This document shows, one piece after another, positions 1 through 6,939 of a DNA stretch of 34,191 nucleotides. The stretch comes from BM524 sp041554435 (GTDB lineage Bacteria > Bacteroidota > Bacteroidia > Bacteroidales > F082), in contig JBFFLX010000018.1 in the NCBI GenBank assembly GCA_041554435.1, positions 1-34,191 on the forward strand, read 5' to 3'. The number at the start of each line of letters is the position of its first letter. The stretch's first letter is position 1. Position numbers and translations under genes: made by a program. The notes below the pieces were generated by a model. The model was not told the origin of the DNA and searched no databases. It worked only from the letters and a program-made list of their open reading frames with translations.

Positions 1-572
1 GTAAAATAAATAATGTTGGGGCTCCGATAATGGAGAATGTTGATAAAAGTTATAGAAGAGGTATAGAAATAGAGGCCGGCTGGAAAATTGCTGATTATTT
101 GAATTGGAATTTCAACACCACATTGAGTTCCAATAAGATAAATAATTTTACAGCCTATATCGACGATTATGATACATGGCCGGTTCAAAGAATAGAAACA
201 TATTCAAGTACCGATATTTCATTTTCCCCTTCAATTATTGCCAATAATGAATTTCAAATTACTCCTTTTAAAAACTTTATGCTAAGTTTAACTTCTTCTT
301 ACGTTGGTAAACAATTTATCGATAATACATCCAATAACGACCGTAGTATCGATGCTTACTTCATTAATAACATCAGAATAAATTATGGCATAGAAACAAA
401 CTTCATAAAAAGAATAGATTTCTTGCTTGCCTTGAACAATGTATTAAATGAAAAATATTCATCAAATGCCTGGGTGTATAGTTATTATTCAGGTGATAAT
501 GAGTATGATATGTTTGGTTATTATCCTCAGGCAGGTTTTAACTTTATGCTTGGAGTTAATCTTAAGTTCTAA
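1..572 (+). CDS. TonB-dependent receptor, C-terminal part (5' end outside window)
   Basis: The frame is open from base 3 with no stop upstream, so this is the tail of a longer gene; the ATG at position 30 is an internal Met and not a start. The visible ~190 residues have the alternating polar/aromatic pattern of outer-membrane beta-strands. They include the stretch SYRRGIEIE followed by LNWNFNTTLS, which is common near the last strands of TonB-dependent receptors, and the protein ends in Phe (NLKF), the usual outer-membrane insertion signature. Such receptors take up siderophores, cobalamin, glycans or metals using TonB energy. The substrate cannot be told because the plug and most of the barrel are missing. 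A strong hairpin terminator follows about 100 bases downstream. Confidence 0.85.
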   Translation, partial: KINNVGAPIMENVDKSYRRGIEIEAGWKIADYLNWNFNTTLSSNKINNFTAYIDDYDTWPVQRIETYSSTDISFSPSIIANNEFQITPFKNFMLSLTSSYVGKQFIDNTSNNDRSIDAYFINNIRINYGIETNFIKRIDFLLALNNVLNEKYSSNAWVYSYYSGDNEYDMFGYYPQAGFNFMLGVNLKF

Positions 573-671
573 TTGTGAATTAATAATTTTTCAATGTTAA
601 TTTTATAATTGTTCCCAAATTATCATTTAAATAATACGAATAATAATCGGTTACTTACATATTAATAATTT

Positions 672-702
672 ATGCCGGGTCTTGTGCCCGGCATTTTTAT
701 TT
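672..702 (+). terminator. Rho-independent terminator after the TonB-dependent receptor
   Basis: An 8-bp stem, ATGCCGGG at 672-679 paired with CCCGGCAT at 687-694, encloses a 7-base loop. A T-rich tail follows (TTTTTATTTTT, with one A). It lies 100 bases after the receptor stop and just before the small gene at 725. Confidence 0.85.
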
Positions 703-724
703 TTACATCAGAAAATGATATATA

Positions 725-1063
725 ATGAAATTCATAATAATTACTGTTTTTATTTTAAGCGTTAGCTTTTTACAAGAACCTGATATAATAACTATTAAGG
801 GAGAACAAACAAAATCGCTTGCGGATACTAATACAAGTTTGATTTGTAAAACGCTAAAGTTAACTCATTCGGTTAAAATTATTAAGGCGGAAGGTAATTG
901 TGACGGATACTGGATACAAAAGGGGAATATCACAATTCATAATTTTAAAAAACCTGAAAGGTCAATTGGAACTGTCCTTAAACCAGGAAGTTATACTGTT
1001 TATCCAGAGTTAAAGCCCAGACAAAATAAAGCTAGTATAACATTAACTTTAGAAGAGATATGA
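725..1063 (+). CDS. Small exported protein of unknown function
   Basis: This is a 112-residue protein that I do not recognise. Residues 1-16 (MKFIIITVFILSVSFL) look like a signal peptide or a single membrane anchor. The rest is short, beta-rich and polar, with two Cys (in LICKTL and GNCDGYW) that could form a disulfide in the periplasm. It sits alone between two terminators, directly after the receptor terminator. A weak -7-like box (TATTTTTA at 698-705) lies just upstream. The start is chosen because it gives the hydrophobic N-terminus. Codon use looks like that of its neighbours. The ORF is probably real, but its function is unknown. Confidence 0.55.
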   Translation: MKFIIITVFILSVSFLQEPDIITIKGEQTKSLADTNTSLICKTLKLTHSVKIIKAEGNCDGYWIQKGNITIHNFKKPERSIGTVLKPGSYTVYPELKPRQNKASITLTLEEI

Positions 1064-1192
1064 ATTTAGTTAAAAAGTGATTAAAATATATAAAGTAATG
1101 AAATGATGGATTACCATATGGGTTCAATACCAACTTAATTTCACTGAAAAAAACCAAGAAAAGGAAAAGGTATTTGCAAAAGTAATTTTGTC

Positions 1193-1248
1193 CTCTTAAA
1201 GGGTTTGGTTTTTGATCTGGCTGTTGCCGAAAATCTGTTAAAGGGTTT
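1193..1248 (+). repeat. Imperfect 14-bp direct repeat next to a terminator
   Basis: CTCTTAAAGGGTTT at 1193-1206 recurs as CTGTTAAAGGGTTT at 1235-1248, one mismatch, 42 bases apart. The second copy lies in the loop of the terminator at 1219-1266. The rest of 1064-1318 shows no gene. Confidence 0.4.
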
Positions 1249-1266
1249 TTGCAACAGCCTTTTTTT
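1219..1266 (+). terminator. Rho-independent terminator with long loop
   Basis: GGCTGTTGC at 1219-1227 pairs perfectly with GCAACAGCC at 1251-1259. The loop is 23 bases and a run of seven T follows. It ends transcription of the small gene at 725. Confidence 0.75.
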
Positions 1267-1298
1267 GCCAAATATTATCAATTCAATTTGTATATTTA
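1264..1298 (+). promoter_or_regulatory. Bacteroidota-type promoter for the TolB-like gene
   Basis: TTTG at 1264-1267 and TATATTTA at 1291-1298 are 23 bases apart; the second box has one mismatch to TAnnTTTG. The gene at 1319 starts about 20 bases downstream. The upstream box overlaps the end of the preceding terminator. Confidence 0.45.
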
Positions 1299-1318
1299 CA
1301 GCCCATAGAAATTAAAAA

Positions 1319-2197
1319 ATGTCGAAAAAATTAGTAATAGTATTTTTAGTAATATCTGTGCAATTATTAAATGCTCAGTCATTCAACATAAAGGATACTA
1401 TAGTTGTATATAAATCTGATTTTAAAGATATTAATTCAATAAATTGGTCTCCAGATTCAAAAAAGTTGGTACTTTCTGCTACAAAAAATGGAGATGATCA
1501 GTTTGATATTTTTGTTTATAATTTATCTGATTCCACATTGAAAAATGTGAGTTCGTCAAAAATTAATGAATTAAATCCTGTTTGGCATCCCGATGGAGTA
1601 AGATTAATATATGATAAAGTTATAGACTCTACTACTAAAATATTTGTTTATAACCCTCTTACAGGTATGGATAAGCCATTGTTTAACAGAAACATACAAA
1701 GTAGGCAAGGGAGTTTTTCTTCTGATACAATGTTAGTTTGTTTTAGTGGGTTTGATATTGTTGCTGATAATTGGCAAATTTATACTTACGACTTCGTTTA
1801 TGATAATTTGAATCAATTAACAAAAAGTGAATTTAATAGTAAAAAACCTGTTTTTTCACCTAATGGTAAACATATTATTTATGAGGAGGTGGATTCTTTC
1901 TCAAAATCAGTTTTAAAAATGATAAACTGGTATGGAAAACCGGAACTTTCCATTGATACGGTTGATGCATCTAATGCCTTTTGGGATAATGATAGTTGGC
2001 GATTTAATTATACAAGCAAAACCTCAAAAGGGCAGGAGTTTTTTAGTTTGCGTTATAACGGCCAAGCGCCTGTCAAATTTGATACAAGTCATTTAAATAT
2101 AACAAATTTTATTATATCGCCTGATAAGCTCTCCTATGCTATGCTTCTTGGAGGCACCGACTATGATTATCTCATAATTGGAGGCCTTAATTGGTAA
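1319..2197 (+). CDS. TolB-like WD40/PD40 beta-propeller protein, exported
   Basis: The 292-residue protein has a signal peptide (MSKKLVIVFLVISVQLLNAQ, cleavage probably after NAQ). Repeats of the PD40 type follow, each with a signature such as INWSPDSKKLVLSA, PVWHPDGVRLIYD, PVFSPNGKHIIYEE and FIISPDKLSYAML. These are the blades of a TolB-like propeller, here about five or six. In Bacteroidota such proteins are periplasmic or surface-exposed and bind peptides, glycans or other envelope proteins. No enzymatic domain is attached, unlike in S9 peptidases. A promoter is visible just upstream and an SPFH gene follows after 56 bases. The fold is clear but the role is not. Confidence 0.75.
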   Translation: MSKKLVIVFLVISVQLLNAQSFNIKDTIVVYKSDFKDINSINWSPDSKKLVLSATKNGDDQFDIFVYNLSDSTLKNVSSSKINELNPVWHPDGVRLIYDKVIDSTTKIFVYNPLTGMDKPLFNRNIQSRQGSFSSDTMLVCFSGFDIVADNWQIYTYDFVYDNLNQLTKSEFNSKKPVFSPNGKHIIYEEVDSFSKSVLKMINWYGKPELSIDTVDASNAFWDNDSWRFNYTSKTSKGQEFFSLRYNGQAPVKFDTSHLNITNFIISPDKLSYAMLLGGTDYDYLIIGGLNW

Positions 2198-2253
2198 TTT
2201 ATGGGGCTGTGTCATTTTAAAGTATTAACTTCGTAAAAAATTATATTTTAGAT

Positions 2254-3084
2254 ATGGCACAACAAGAATTAAGTTTAAAGAAAATTTTTCCAATAGGAAT
2301 ATCAGTTTTAGTTTTAATAGTGGTAATCGCATCTTGGAGCAGAATGACAGTAACAATTCCAGCAGGACATGCCGGCGTAATGTTTCGCCTTTTAGGCGGA
2401 GTTGATACAGTTAATACCTATGGAGAAGGATTTCATTTTATGAATCCTTTAAATAATATGGAAATTTATAAGGTACGTCAGTTGGAAACAGCTGAGGATA
2501 TGAATGTGTTATCTTCCAATGGATTGGAGATAAAAGCAGATGTATCAGCATGGTATAAACCAAACTATAAGAGTCTTGGTCTTCTGCATGCAAGAATAGG
2601 GACTGATTATTTGAGAGTAGTCGTAATTCCTGCTCTAAGGGCAAGTGCAAGAAGTGTTATTGGCAGGTATACTCCTGAACAAATTTATTCCACAAAAAGA
2701 GATGCTATTCAGGATGAAATTTATGAGGAAGCCAAGGCCATTTTAGATGGTAAATATGTTGATCTCGATCAGATACTTATCAGATCAATTGTATTACCAG
2801 AAACAATTAAAATAGCCATTGAAAGTAAACTTGAACAGGAACAGCAATCGCTGCAGTATGAATTTAAGTTACAAAAGGCTTCTAAAGAGGCTGAACGTCA
2901 GCGTATTGATGCAATGGGTAAAGCCAAGGCTAACGAGATTTTAAATGCCAGTCTTACTGATAAAATCCTAAGGGAAAAAGGAATTGTAGCTACTGTTAAG
3001 TTGGCTGAATCCCCTAATGCTAAAGTGGTGATTATTGGAAACACAAAAGATGGTATGCCTCTGATTCTAGGCGACAGCAAATAG
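2254..3084 (+). CDS. SPFH/band 7 (prohibitin family) membrane protein
   Basis: The 276-residue protein starts with one membrane helix (about residues 11-27, ISVLVLIVVIASW). A band 7/SPFH domain follows: TVTIPAGHAGVMFRLLGGV, then YGEGFHFMNPLNN, then the YTPEQIYSTKRDAIQ segment. A charged helical region (EQEQQSLQYEFKLQKASKEAERQRIDAMGKAKANEIL) is typical of the prohibitin C-terminal coiled coil. Prohibitins form large ring assemblies in membranes and act as scaffolds or protease regulators. The length is normal for the family. No strong promoter is visible immediately upstream, so it may be read from the gene at 1319. A Rex-type site lies downstream, but it belongs to the next gene. Confidence 0.88.
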   Translation: MAQQELSLKKIFPIGISVLVLIVVIASWSRMTVTIPAGHAGVMFRLLGGVDTVNTYGEGFHFMNPLNNMEIYKVRQLETAEDMNVLSSNGLEIKADVSAWYKPNYKSLGLLHARIGTDYLRVVVIPALRASARSVIGRYTPEQIYSTKRDAIQDEIYEEAKAILDGKYVDLDQILIRSIVLPETIKIAIESKLEQEQQSLQYEFKLQKASKEAERQRIDAMGKAKANEILNASLTDKILREKGIVATVKLAESPNAKVVIIGNTKDGMPLILGDSK

Positions 3085-3163
3085 TATCAGAAATCACTTC
3101 TGTGTGAACAAATAATTTTGATCATACAAAAACATTCGTTTTGTAAAAAAAATCATATTTTTC

Positions 3164-3194
3164 TTTGATTCCAAATGCATTATGCATACTTTTG
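3164..3194 (+). promoter_or_regulatory. Consensus Bacteroidota promoter for the unknown gene at 3218
   Basis: TTTG at 3164-3167, 19 bases, then TACTTTTG at 3187-3194 is an exact match to TTTG-N19-TAnnTTTG. The expected transcript start is around 3198-3203, inside the palindrome at 3196-3215. Confidence 0.75.
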
Positions 3195-3195
3195 T

Positions 3196-3215
3196 GTTGT
3201 TAAATAATTAACAAC
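3196..3215 (+). promoter_or_regulatory. Perfect Rex-type operator in front of the gene at 3218
   Basis: GTTGTTAA at 3196-3203 and TTAACAAC at 3208-3215 form a perfect inverted repeat with a 4-base centre (ATAA). This equals the TTGTTAA-N4-TTAACAA site described for Rex repressors of Firmicutes such as clostridia. The site starts one base after the -7 box and ends two bases before the ATG, so a bound repressor would cover the transcript start. A rex gene is encoded at 17032-17652. Confidence 0.75.
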
Positions 3216-3217
3216 AG

Positions 3218-3589
3218 ATGCGGGCAATCATCAATACTTGTGAATGTTTTAAAAATACTTACCGTAAATCTTATTTAGTACGACTTGTTTTTACAACTAC
3301 TATTCAGGAATCCTGCAAGTTGGAAGCCGATAACATATGTAAGTGCGACTCATGGTTTCCAAAAAACAATAAGCTGGTTATTAAGTACAACATAGTTTGT
3401 GGGGGTAAGTTTTCCAACGAAAATAAACTAATAGAAAAGTCTATTATAGTTGATATTAGTAGTGTGCAACAGAATGATTTTGACATTGAATTAATTATCA
3501 CTAATTCAGCAGGATTGTATGATTCCAGGAAATGGAAATTTTCAGAAATTAAGGAAGATTTTTTGATGAAGTTGGAATCTGCTGTCTGA
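3218..3589 (+). CDS. Unknown 123-residue Cys-containing protein, probably Rex-regulated
   Basis: I do not recognise this protein. It has six Cys (8, 10, 33, 41, 43, 61), among them CEC near the start and CKC in the middle, which could bind a metal or form disulfides. There is no signal peptide or membrane helix, so it is probably cytoplasmic. The second half is beta-rich (KLVIKYNIVCGG, KSIIVDIS, FDIELIITN) and a short charged helix ends it. It is a single gene, convergent with the CDF gene, with only one base between the two stops. The exact promoter and the perfect Rex palindrome directly before its ATG support both the gene and the start. A role tied to NADH level or hydrogen metabolism is inferred from the operator alone. 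Confidence 0.65.
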   Translation: MRAIINTCECFKNTYRKSYLVRLVFTTTIQESCKLEADNICKCDSWFPKNNKLVIKYNIVCGGKFSNENKLIEKSIIVDISSVQQNDFDIELIITNSAGLYDSRKWKFSEIKEDFLMKLESAV

Positions 3590-3590
3590 T

Positions 3591-4466
3591 TCAGGAATGT
3601 ACACCCTCAGGTTCTACATGTATGGTAATTTGTATGTTCGGAAGTACTGTTTTTACCTCTTTTTCAATCAAATCGCAAAGAGAGTGTGCCGTATTAACAC
3701 TCATTTCACCAGGTACCTCAAGGTGGAAATCCAACTCTCGGTTTGCACCTGCTTTTCTTGATCTGAACATATGAAATTTCTTTTCAGTTTTTATGTGCTT
3801 TACTATAATCTTTCTAATTATTTCCTGTTCTTCGGCAGGTAAAGCGTTATCAGTAAGAGGTTTGAATGCTTCAACTAAAATTTCATATGCTTCTTTTAAA
3901 ATATATGATGCCACAACAATTGCCGCCACTGGATCGAGGAAATGCCAACCGGTAAAGTAGATAATCAGCAAACTTACACCAACGCCTAAAGATGTATAAA
4001 CATGAGTACTCAAATGTAACGCATCGGCTTTTAAAGCCACAGAATCCTCATCTTTTGCAACTTTAAAAAGTCGTCTGCTTACGAATAAATTTATCAGAGC
4101 CGAAACTAGCATCACCACAAATCCTAATCCCAAACCCATATGATCCAGCACTTTATCAGGGCTAATTAATCTGTTAATGGCATTGTAAATTATCCATCCA
4201 CTGGCAATGAAAATGAGAAGAGCTTCCACAACTCCTGATATGTTTTCATATTTTCCATGTCCGTAAGGATGGCCATCATCGGCTGATTTGTCGGCAAGTT
4301 TAATGGAAAAATATGCCATAACCGATGCCAAAAGGTCAATTAAAGTGTGAATTGCCTCTGAAATTATACTTATCGATCCACTAATAATTCCTACAACCAG
4401 ATTTAAAACGATAAGCAGTGAGTTGGAGTAAATTGAAAGTCTGGCTGTTTTAACTTTCTTCGACAT
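3591..4466 (-). CDS. Cation diffusion facilitator (CDF) metal transporter, coupled to hypB
   Basis: The 291-residue protein shows the CDF layout: about six membrane helices (from residue 14 to about 195) and a cytoplasmic C-terminal domain ending in ITIHVEPEG. CDF proteins exchange divalent metal ions such as Zn, Co, Ni, Fe or Mn for protons, usually outward. The intramembrane metal site in helices 2 and 5 reads H40-TLI-D44 and H151-LST-H155. Most relatives have H/D-xxx-D in both places, so the second His is unusual and may alter metal choice. The DDGHPYGHGKYE loop is typical. The ATG directly follows the hypB stop (TAA-ATG), so the two are translationally coupled, which suggests nickel, zinc or iron balance during hydrogenase maturation. 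The substrate is not proven. Confidence 0.85.
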   Translation of the reverse strand: MSKKVKTARLSIYSNSLLIVLNLVVGIISGSISIISEAIHTLIDLLASVMAYFSIKLADKSADDGHPYGHGKYENISGVVEALLIFIASGWIIYNAINRLISPDKVLDHMGLGLGFVVMLVSALINLFVSRRLFKVAKDEDSVALKADALHLSTHVYTSLGVGVSLLIIYFTGWHFLDPVAAIVVASYILKEAYEILVEAFKPLTDNALPAEEQEIIRKIIVKHIKTEKKFHMFRSRKAGANRELDFHLEVPGEMSVNTAHSLCDLIEKEVKTVLPNIQITIHVEPEGVHS

Positions 4467-5231
4467 TTATATATTTGACTTTAGCCACTCATACCATTTA
4501 TCCATACCCTCACCGTTTTTTACAGAAACTTCAATAAATTCCATGTGATGATTTACTCGTAAGGCATATTCTTTAAGTTTTTCTATATCGAAATCAAGGT
4601 AGGGAAGGAGGTCAGTTTTATTGATAATGCATAATTGAGATGTTTCGAACATAGGAGGATATTTTATTGGTTTATCTTCCCCTTCCGTAGTACTTATTAT
4701 TACAACTCTTTTGGATTCTCCAAGATCAAACATAGATGGGCAAACTAAATTGCCAACATTTTCAATCATTAATACGGAGTCGTTCTCTGGTTTCAACTGC
4801 TTAACGGCATTATTAATCATATCGGCATCAAGATGACAGCCGTTGCCTGTATTTATCTGAATTACAGGCGCTCCCGCCTTTGATATTCTGTCGGCATCAT
4901 TTGTTGTTTGCTGGTCACCTTCAATTATATATAATTTGATATCCTTTCCAATTTCTTTAATGGTTCTTTCCAGCAGACTGGTTTTTCCTGAACCTGGAGA
5001 ACTAACCAAATTAAGTGCTTTTATGTTTAAGGCCTCGAAATAACCTCTGTTTCTTTCAGCAAGTTTATTGTTTTTGGAGAGCACGTCCACTTCCAGTTGA
5101 ATTTCATGGGAATGGCTATGATCATGATCATGGTGATGATGTCCGTGGTCGTGACTATGTTCTTCATTATTTTTACCTGGAATAGAATACTTTATTTTAT
5201 CTTCTTCTCCACAACCGCATGTACCGCACAT
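4467..5231 (-). CDS. hypB: Hydrogenase nickel incorporation GTPase HypB
   Basis: The 254-residue HypB delivers nickel to the large subunit of [NiFe] hydrogenases in a GTP-dependent step. The N-terminus MCGTCGCG is the high-affinity nickel motif (CxxCGC). A histidine-rich stretch follows at residues 25-42 with 11 His, as in nickel-storing HypB proteins. The G domain has the Walker A motif SSPGSGKTS (77-85), the metal-site segment GNGCHLDA, ENVGNLVCP and the base-specificity motif NKTD. It forms a two-gene unit with the CDF transporter. Its usual partner hypA is not next to it; a zinc-ribbon gene starts divergently 181 bases away. A -7 box (5269-5276) lies 37 bases upstream of its start. Confidence 0.96.
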   Translation of the reverse strand: MCGTCGCGEEDKIKYSIPGKNNEEHSHDHGHHHHDHDHSHSHEIQLEVDVLSKNNKLAERNRGYFEALNIKALNLVSSPGSGKTSLLERTIKEIGKDIKLYIIEGDQQTTNDADRISKAGAPVIQINTGNGCHLDADMINNAVKQLKPENDSVLMIENVGNLVCPSMFDLGESKRVVIISTTEGEDKPIKYPPMFETSQLCIINKTDLLPYLDFDIEKLKEYALRVNHHMEFIEVSVKNGEGMDKWYEWLKSNI

Positions 5232-5268
5232 ATGTATAATTTTAAATAATTACTCAAAAATTTATGGG

Positions 5269-5276
5269 CAAAATTA
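5269..5276 (-). promoter_or_regulatory. Probable -7 promoter box for hypB-CDF
   Basis: The minus strand reads TAATTTTG, an exact TAnnTTTG, about 37 bases before the hypB ATG. No TTTG box is seen at the expected distance, so confidence is limited. Confidence 0.4.
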
Positions 5277-5303
5277 CAATTTCAATAATTTATGATTTAA
5301 TTA

Positions 5304-5325
5304 AGAACCTATTTGAAATGGTTCT
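5304..5325. repeat. Inverted repeat in the hypB/zinc-ribbon divergent region
   Basis: AGAACC at 5304-5309 and GGTTCT at 5320-5325 are separated by 10 bases. The repeat lies upstream of both divergent -7 boxes, which is a plausible place for an operator. It does not resemble the Rex site. Confidence 0.4.
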
Positions 5326-5342
5326 GAATTAGCCCAAGGTCT

Positions 5343-5350
5343 TACTTTTG
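5343..5350 (+). promoter_or_regulatory. Probable -7 promoter box for the zinc-ribbon gene
   Basis: TACTTTTG is an exact TAnnTTTG. The nearest upstream TTTG (5312-5315) is 27 bases away, longer than usual. The predicted leader of about 55 bases contains the hairpin at 5373-5391. Confidence 0.4.
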
Positions 5351-5372
5351 GCTAAAACATTTCGTATTTTAG

Positions 5373-5391
5373 CAATACAAAAATAGTATTG
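5373..5391 (+). repeat. Hairpin in the leader of the zinc-ribbon gene
   Basis: CAATAC at 5373-5378 pairs with GTATTG at 5386-5391 around a 7-base A-rich loop, 21 bases before the ATG at 5413. It could be an operator or an RNA hairpin. No T run follows, so it is not a terminator. Confidence 0.35.
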
Positions 5392-5412
5392 TAACGCCAA
5401 ATAATTACAAAA

Positions 5413-5814
5413 ATGAAAAAAAAGATTTCCTTGCACGTCAAATGCCCACATTGCAGAAAGTCGTTAATGGATAATGACCATCTGTTACATGGTGAGCCCA
5501 GTATCAAATTAAATATAGTAACTCCCGAAGATCGGGGTGTACTCTATATTTGTTCCATCTATGAATGTTTCGACCATGAAACCAATATTAAACTAGCAAA
5601 GGATGCTGCTATAGATGCATATTGTCCTGAGTGTAATAAAGAATTACTTGTAAATGAAGAATGTAAAATCTGCGGGGCTCCAATGATTTCCTTTGTTCTG
5701 CAAACAGGCGGAAGGGTTAATATTTGTGCAAGGAATGGTTGTTCAAATCATTATATAGCCTTCCAGGAAATAAGCACAGAACTTTCGCGATTTTATGAGG
5801 AATTTGGTGAATAA
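5413..5814 (+). CDS. Double zinc-ribbon protein beside hypB
   Basis: The 133-residue cytoplasmic protein carries ten Cys in a repeated plan. The first unit has C11-PH-C14 and C47-x4-C52-xx-H55. The second has C71-PE-C74, an extra C84-KI-C87 pair and C105-x4-C110-xx-H113. The matched C-x4-C-xx-H ends suggest duplication of one zinc-binding unit. I do not recognise a named family. It starts divergently from hypB and lies between hypB and hypE, in a maturation cluster that otherwise lacks hypA, whose product also carries a zinc site. A link to nickel handling is inferred from position alone; a regulatory or unrelated zinc-ribbon protein is equally possible. A terminator follows. Confidence 0.7.
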   Translation: MKKKISLHVKCPHCRKSLMDNDHLLHGEPSIKLNIVTPEDRGVLYICSIYECFDHETNIKLAKDAAIDAYCPECNKELLVNEECKICGAPMISFVLQTGGRVNICARNGCSNHYIAFQEISTELSRFYEEFGE

Positions 5815-5839
5815 GATATAAACAAATAATTCAGTAAAG

Positions 5840-5868
5840 CATCATCGTTCAGGCGGTGATGTTTTTTT
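5840..5868 (+). terminator. Rho-independent terminator after the zinc-ribbon gene
   Basis: CATCATCG at 5840-5847 pairs with CGGTGATG at 5854-5861 (one G-T pair), with a 6-base loop and seven T after it. It lies 26 bases past the stop of the zinc-ribbon gene. On the other strand it follows hypE but lacks a T run there. Confidence 0.8.
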
Positions 5869-5896
5869 ATTAAAACTCTGCCACTAACTCAATTAA

Positions 5897-6916
5897 CTAG
5901 CAAATTCTTGGCAACTGCTGTCCTGATAGCATATCAATAATTCGCTTCCCACCAACACTGGTTTCCAGCCATGAAGTACCCTTATGGTCCTCCGATATTT
6001 CACCTATTATTGAAGCTTCTCTTCCATATTCGTTTTTGCGTAAAGTTTCCACAACTTTTTCGGCATCTTCTGAAGAAACAACAAAGATAACTTTGCCTTC
6101 ATTCGCAACATAAAGTGGATCGAAACCAAGTAATTCACATATCCCTTTAACACCTTCGTTAACAACTAATTTTTCTTCTTTAATAAGTATGCCAACATCA
6201 TTTGTTGTTGCCAGTTCAGATAATACGGTTCCTATTCCGCCTCTGGTTGCATCACGCATAAATCGTATATTCTCTGTAACTTCCAGAACTTCTTTGATCA
6301 TCGTATTTAAACAAGCACAATCTGAAGTAATATCGGCACTAATATTTAAATCGTTTCTGGCTGCCATTACTGCCATTCCGTGATCGCCAATACTCCCGTT
6401 AATTATTATCTTGTCGCCCTTTTTGAGTTCGCTGGCAGTGCTTATACCAACATATTTATCTTCCAGCAAACCTATACCTGAGGTATTGATATAAAGTTTA
6501 TCGCATTTTCCTCTGTCTACAACTTTTGTGTCTCCTGTAACTAAAATAACTCCTGCCTTTTTAGCTTCATGAGCCATGGTTTCAACTACCGATTGAAGTT
6601 CTTTTAACGAAAAGCCTTCTTCAATTATAAATCCGCAACTTAAGTATTTCGGAGTTGCTCCGGAAACAGCCAAATCGTTTACCGTTCCTGCTATTGCAAG
6701 TTTACCAATATTACCGCCGGGAAAAAATATTGGATCTACCACAAATGAATCGGTAGTAAAGGCAATCTTTTTGCTCTCAGTATTTAGTATGGCAGAGTCG
6801 GTTTGTTGTTGCAAATATTTATTGTTGAAATGCTTTACGAATATGCTGTCGATCAGGTCATGACTTAACTTACCACCGCTACCATGACCAAGTAATATTG
6901 TATCGTTTTTACTCAT
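5897..6916 (-). CDS. hypE: Hydrogenase maturation protein HypE
   Basis: The 339-residue HypE dehydrates the thiocarbamate on its C-terminal Cys to thiocyanate, supplying the cyanide ligands of the NiFe site; HypF loads it with the carbamoyl group. The protein is an AIRS/PurM-type ATPase: N-terminal LLGHGSGGKL, TTDSFVVDPIFFPGGNIGKLA, VTGDTKVV, and MRDATRGGIGTVL in the C-terminal half. It ends in PRIC, giving the essential terminal Cys. It follows hypD by 23 bases and closes the hypC-hypD-hypE operon. Length and all key motifs are normal. Confidence 0.97.
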   Translation of the reverse strand: MSKNDTILLGHGSGGKLSHDLIDSIFVKHFNNKYLQQQTDSAILNTESKKIAFTTDSFVVDPIFFPGGNIGKLAIAGTVNDLAVSGATPKYLSCGFIIEEGFSLKELQSVVETMAHEAKKAGVILVTGDTKVVDRGKCDKLYINTSGIGLLEDKYVGISTASELKKGDKIIINGSIGDHGMAVMAARNDLNISADITSDCACLNTMIKEVLEVTENIRFMRDATRGGIGTVLSELATTNDVGILIKEEKLVVNEGVKGICELLGFDPLYVANEGKVIFVVSSEDAEKVVETLRKNEYGREASIIGEISEDHKGTSWLETSVGGKRIIDMLSGQQLPRIC

Positions 6917-6939
6917 ATTATTGCTGTTTTTAATTTTAA

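Noticed and set aside
1032..1271. Minus-strand open frame of 79 codons
   Set aside because: It overlaps the small gene at 725 and spans the terminator hairpin; its protein shows no family pattern.
5100..5155. Repetitive CAT/ATG-rich tract in hypB as a DNA repeat
   Set aside because: It is codon repetition of the histidine-rich nickel-binding stretch, not an independent repeat element.
5840..5868. Hairpin as a terminator for hypE on the minus strand
   Set aside because: On that strand the stem is followed by GCTTTACTG and lacks a T run; it serves the plus-strand zinc-ribbon gene.
6158..6166. GTTAACAAC inside hypE, like half a Rex site
   Set aside because: There is no matching left arm, and it is within coding sequence.
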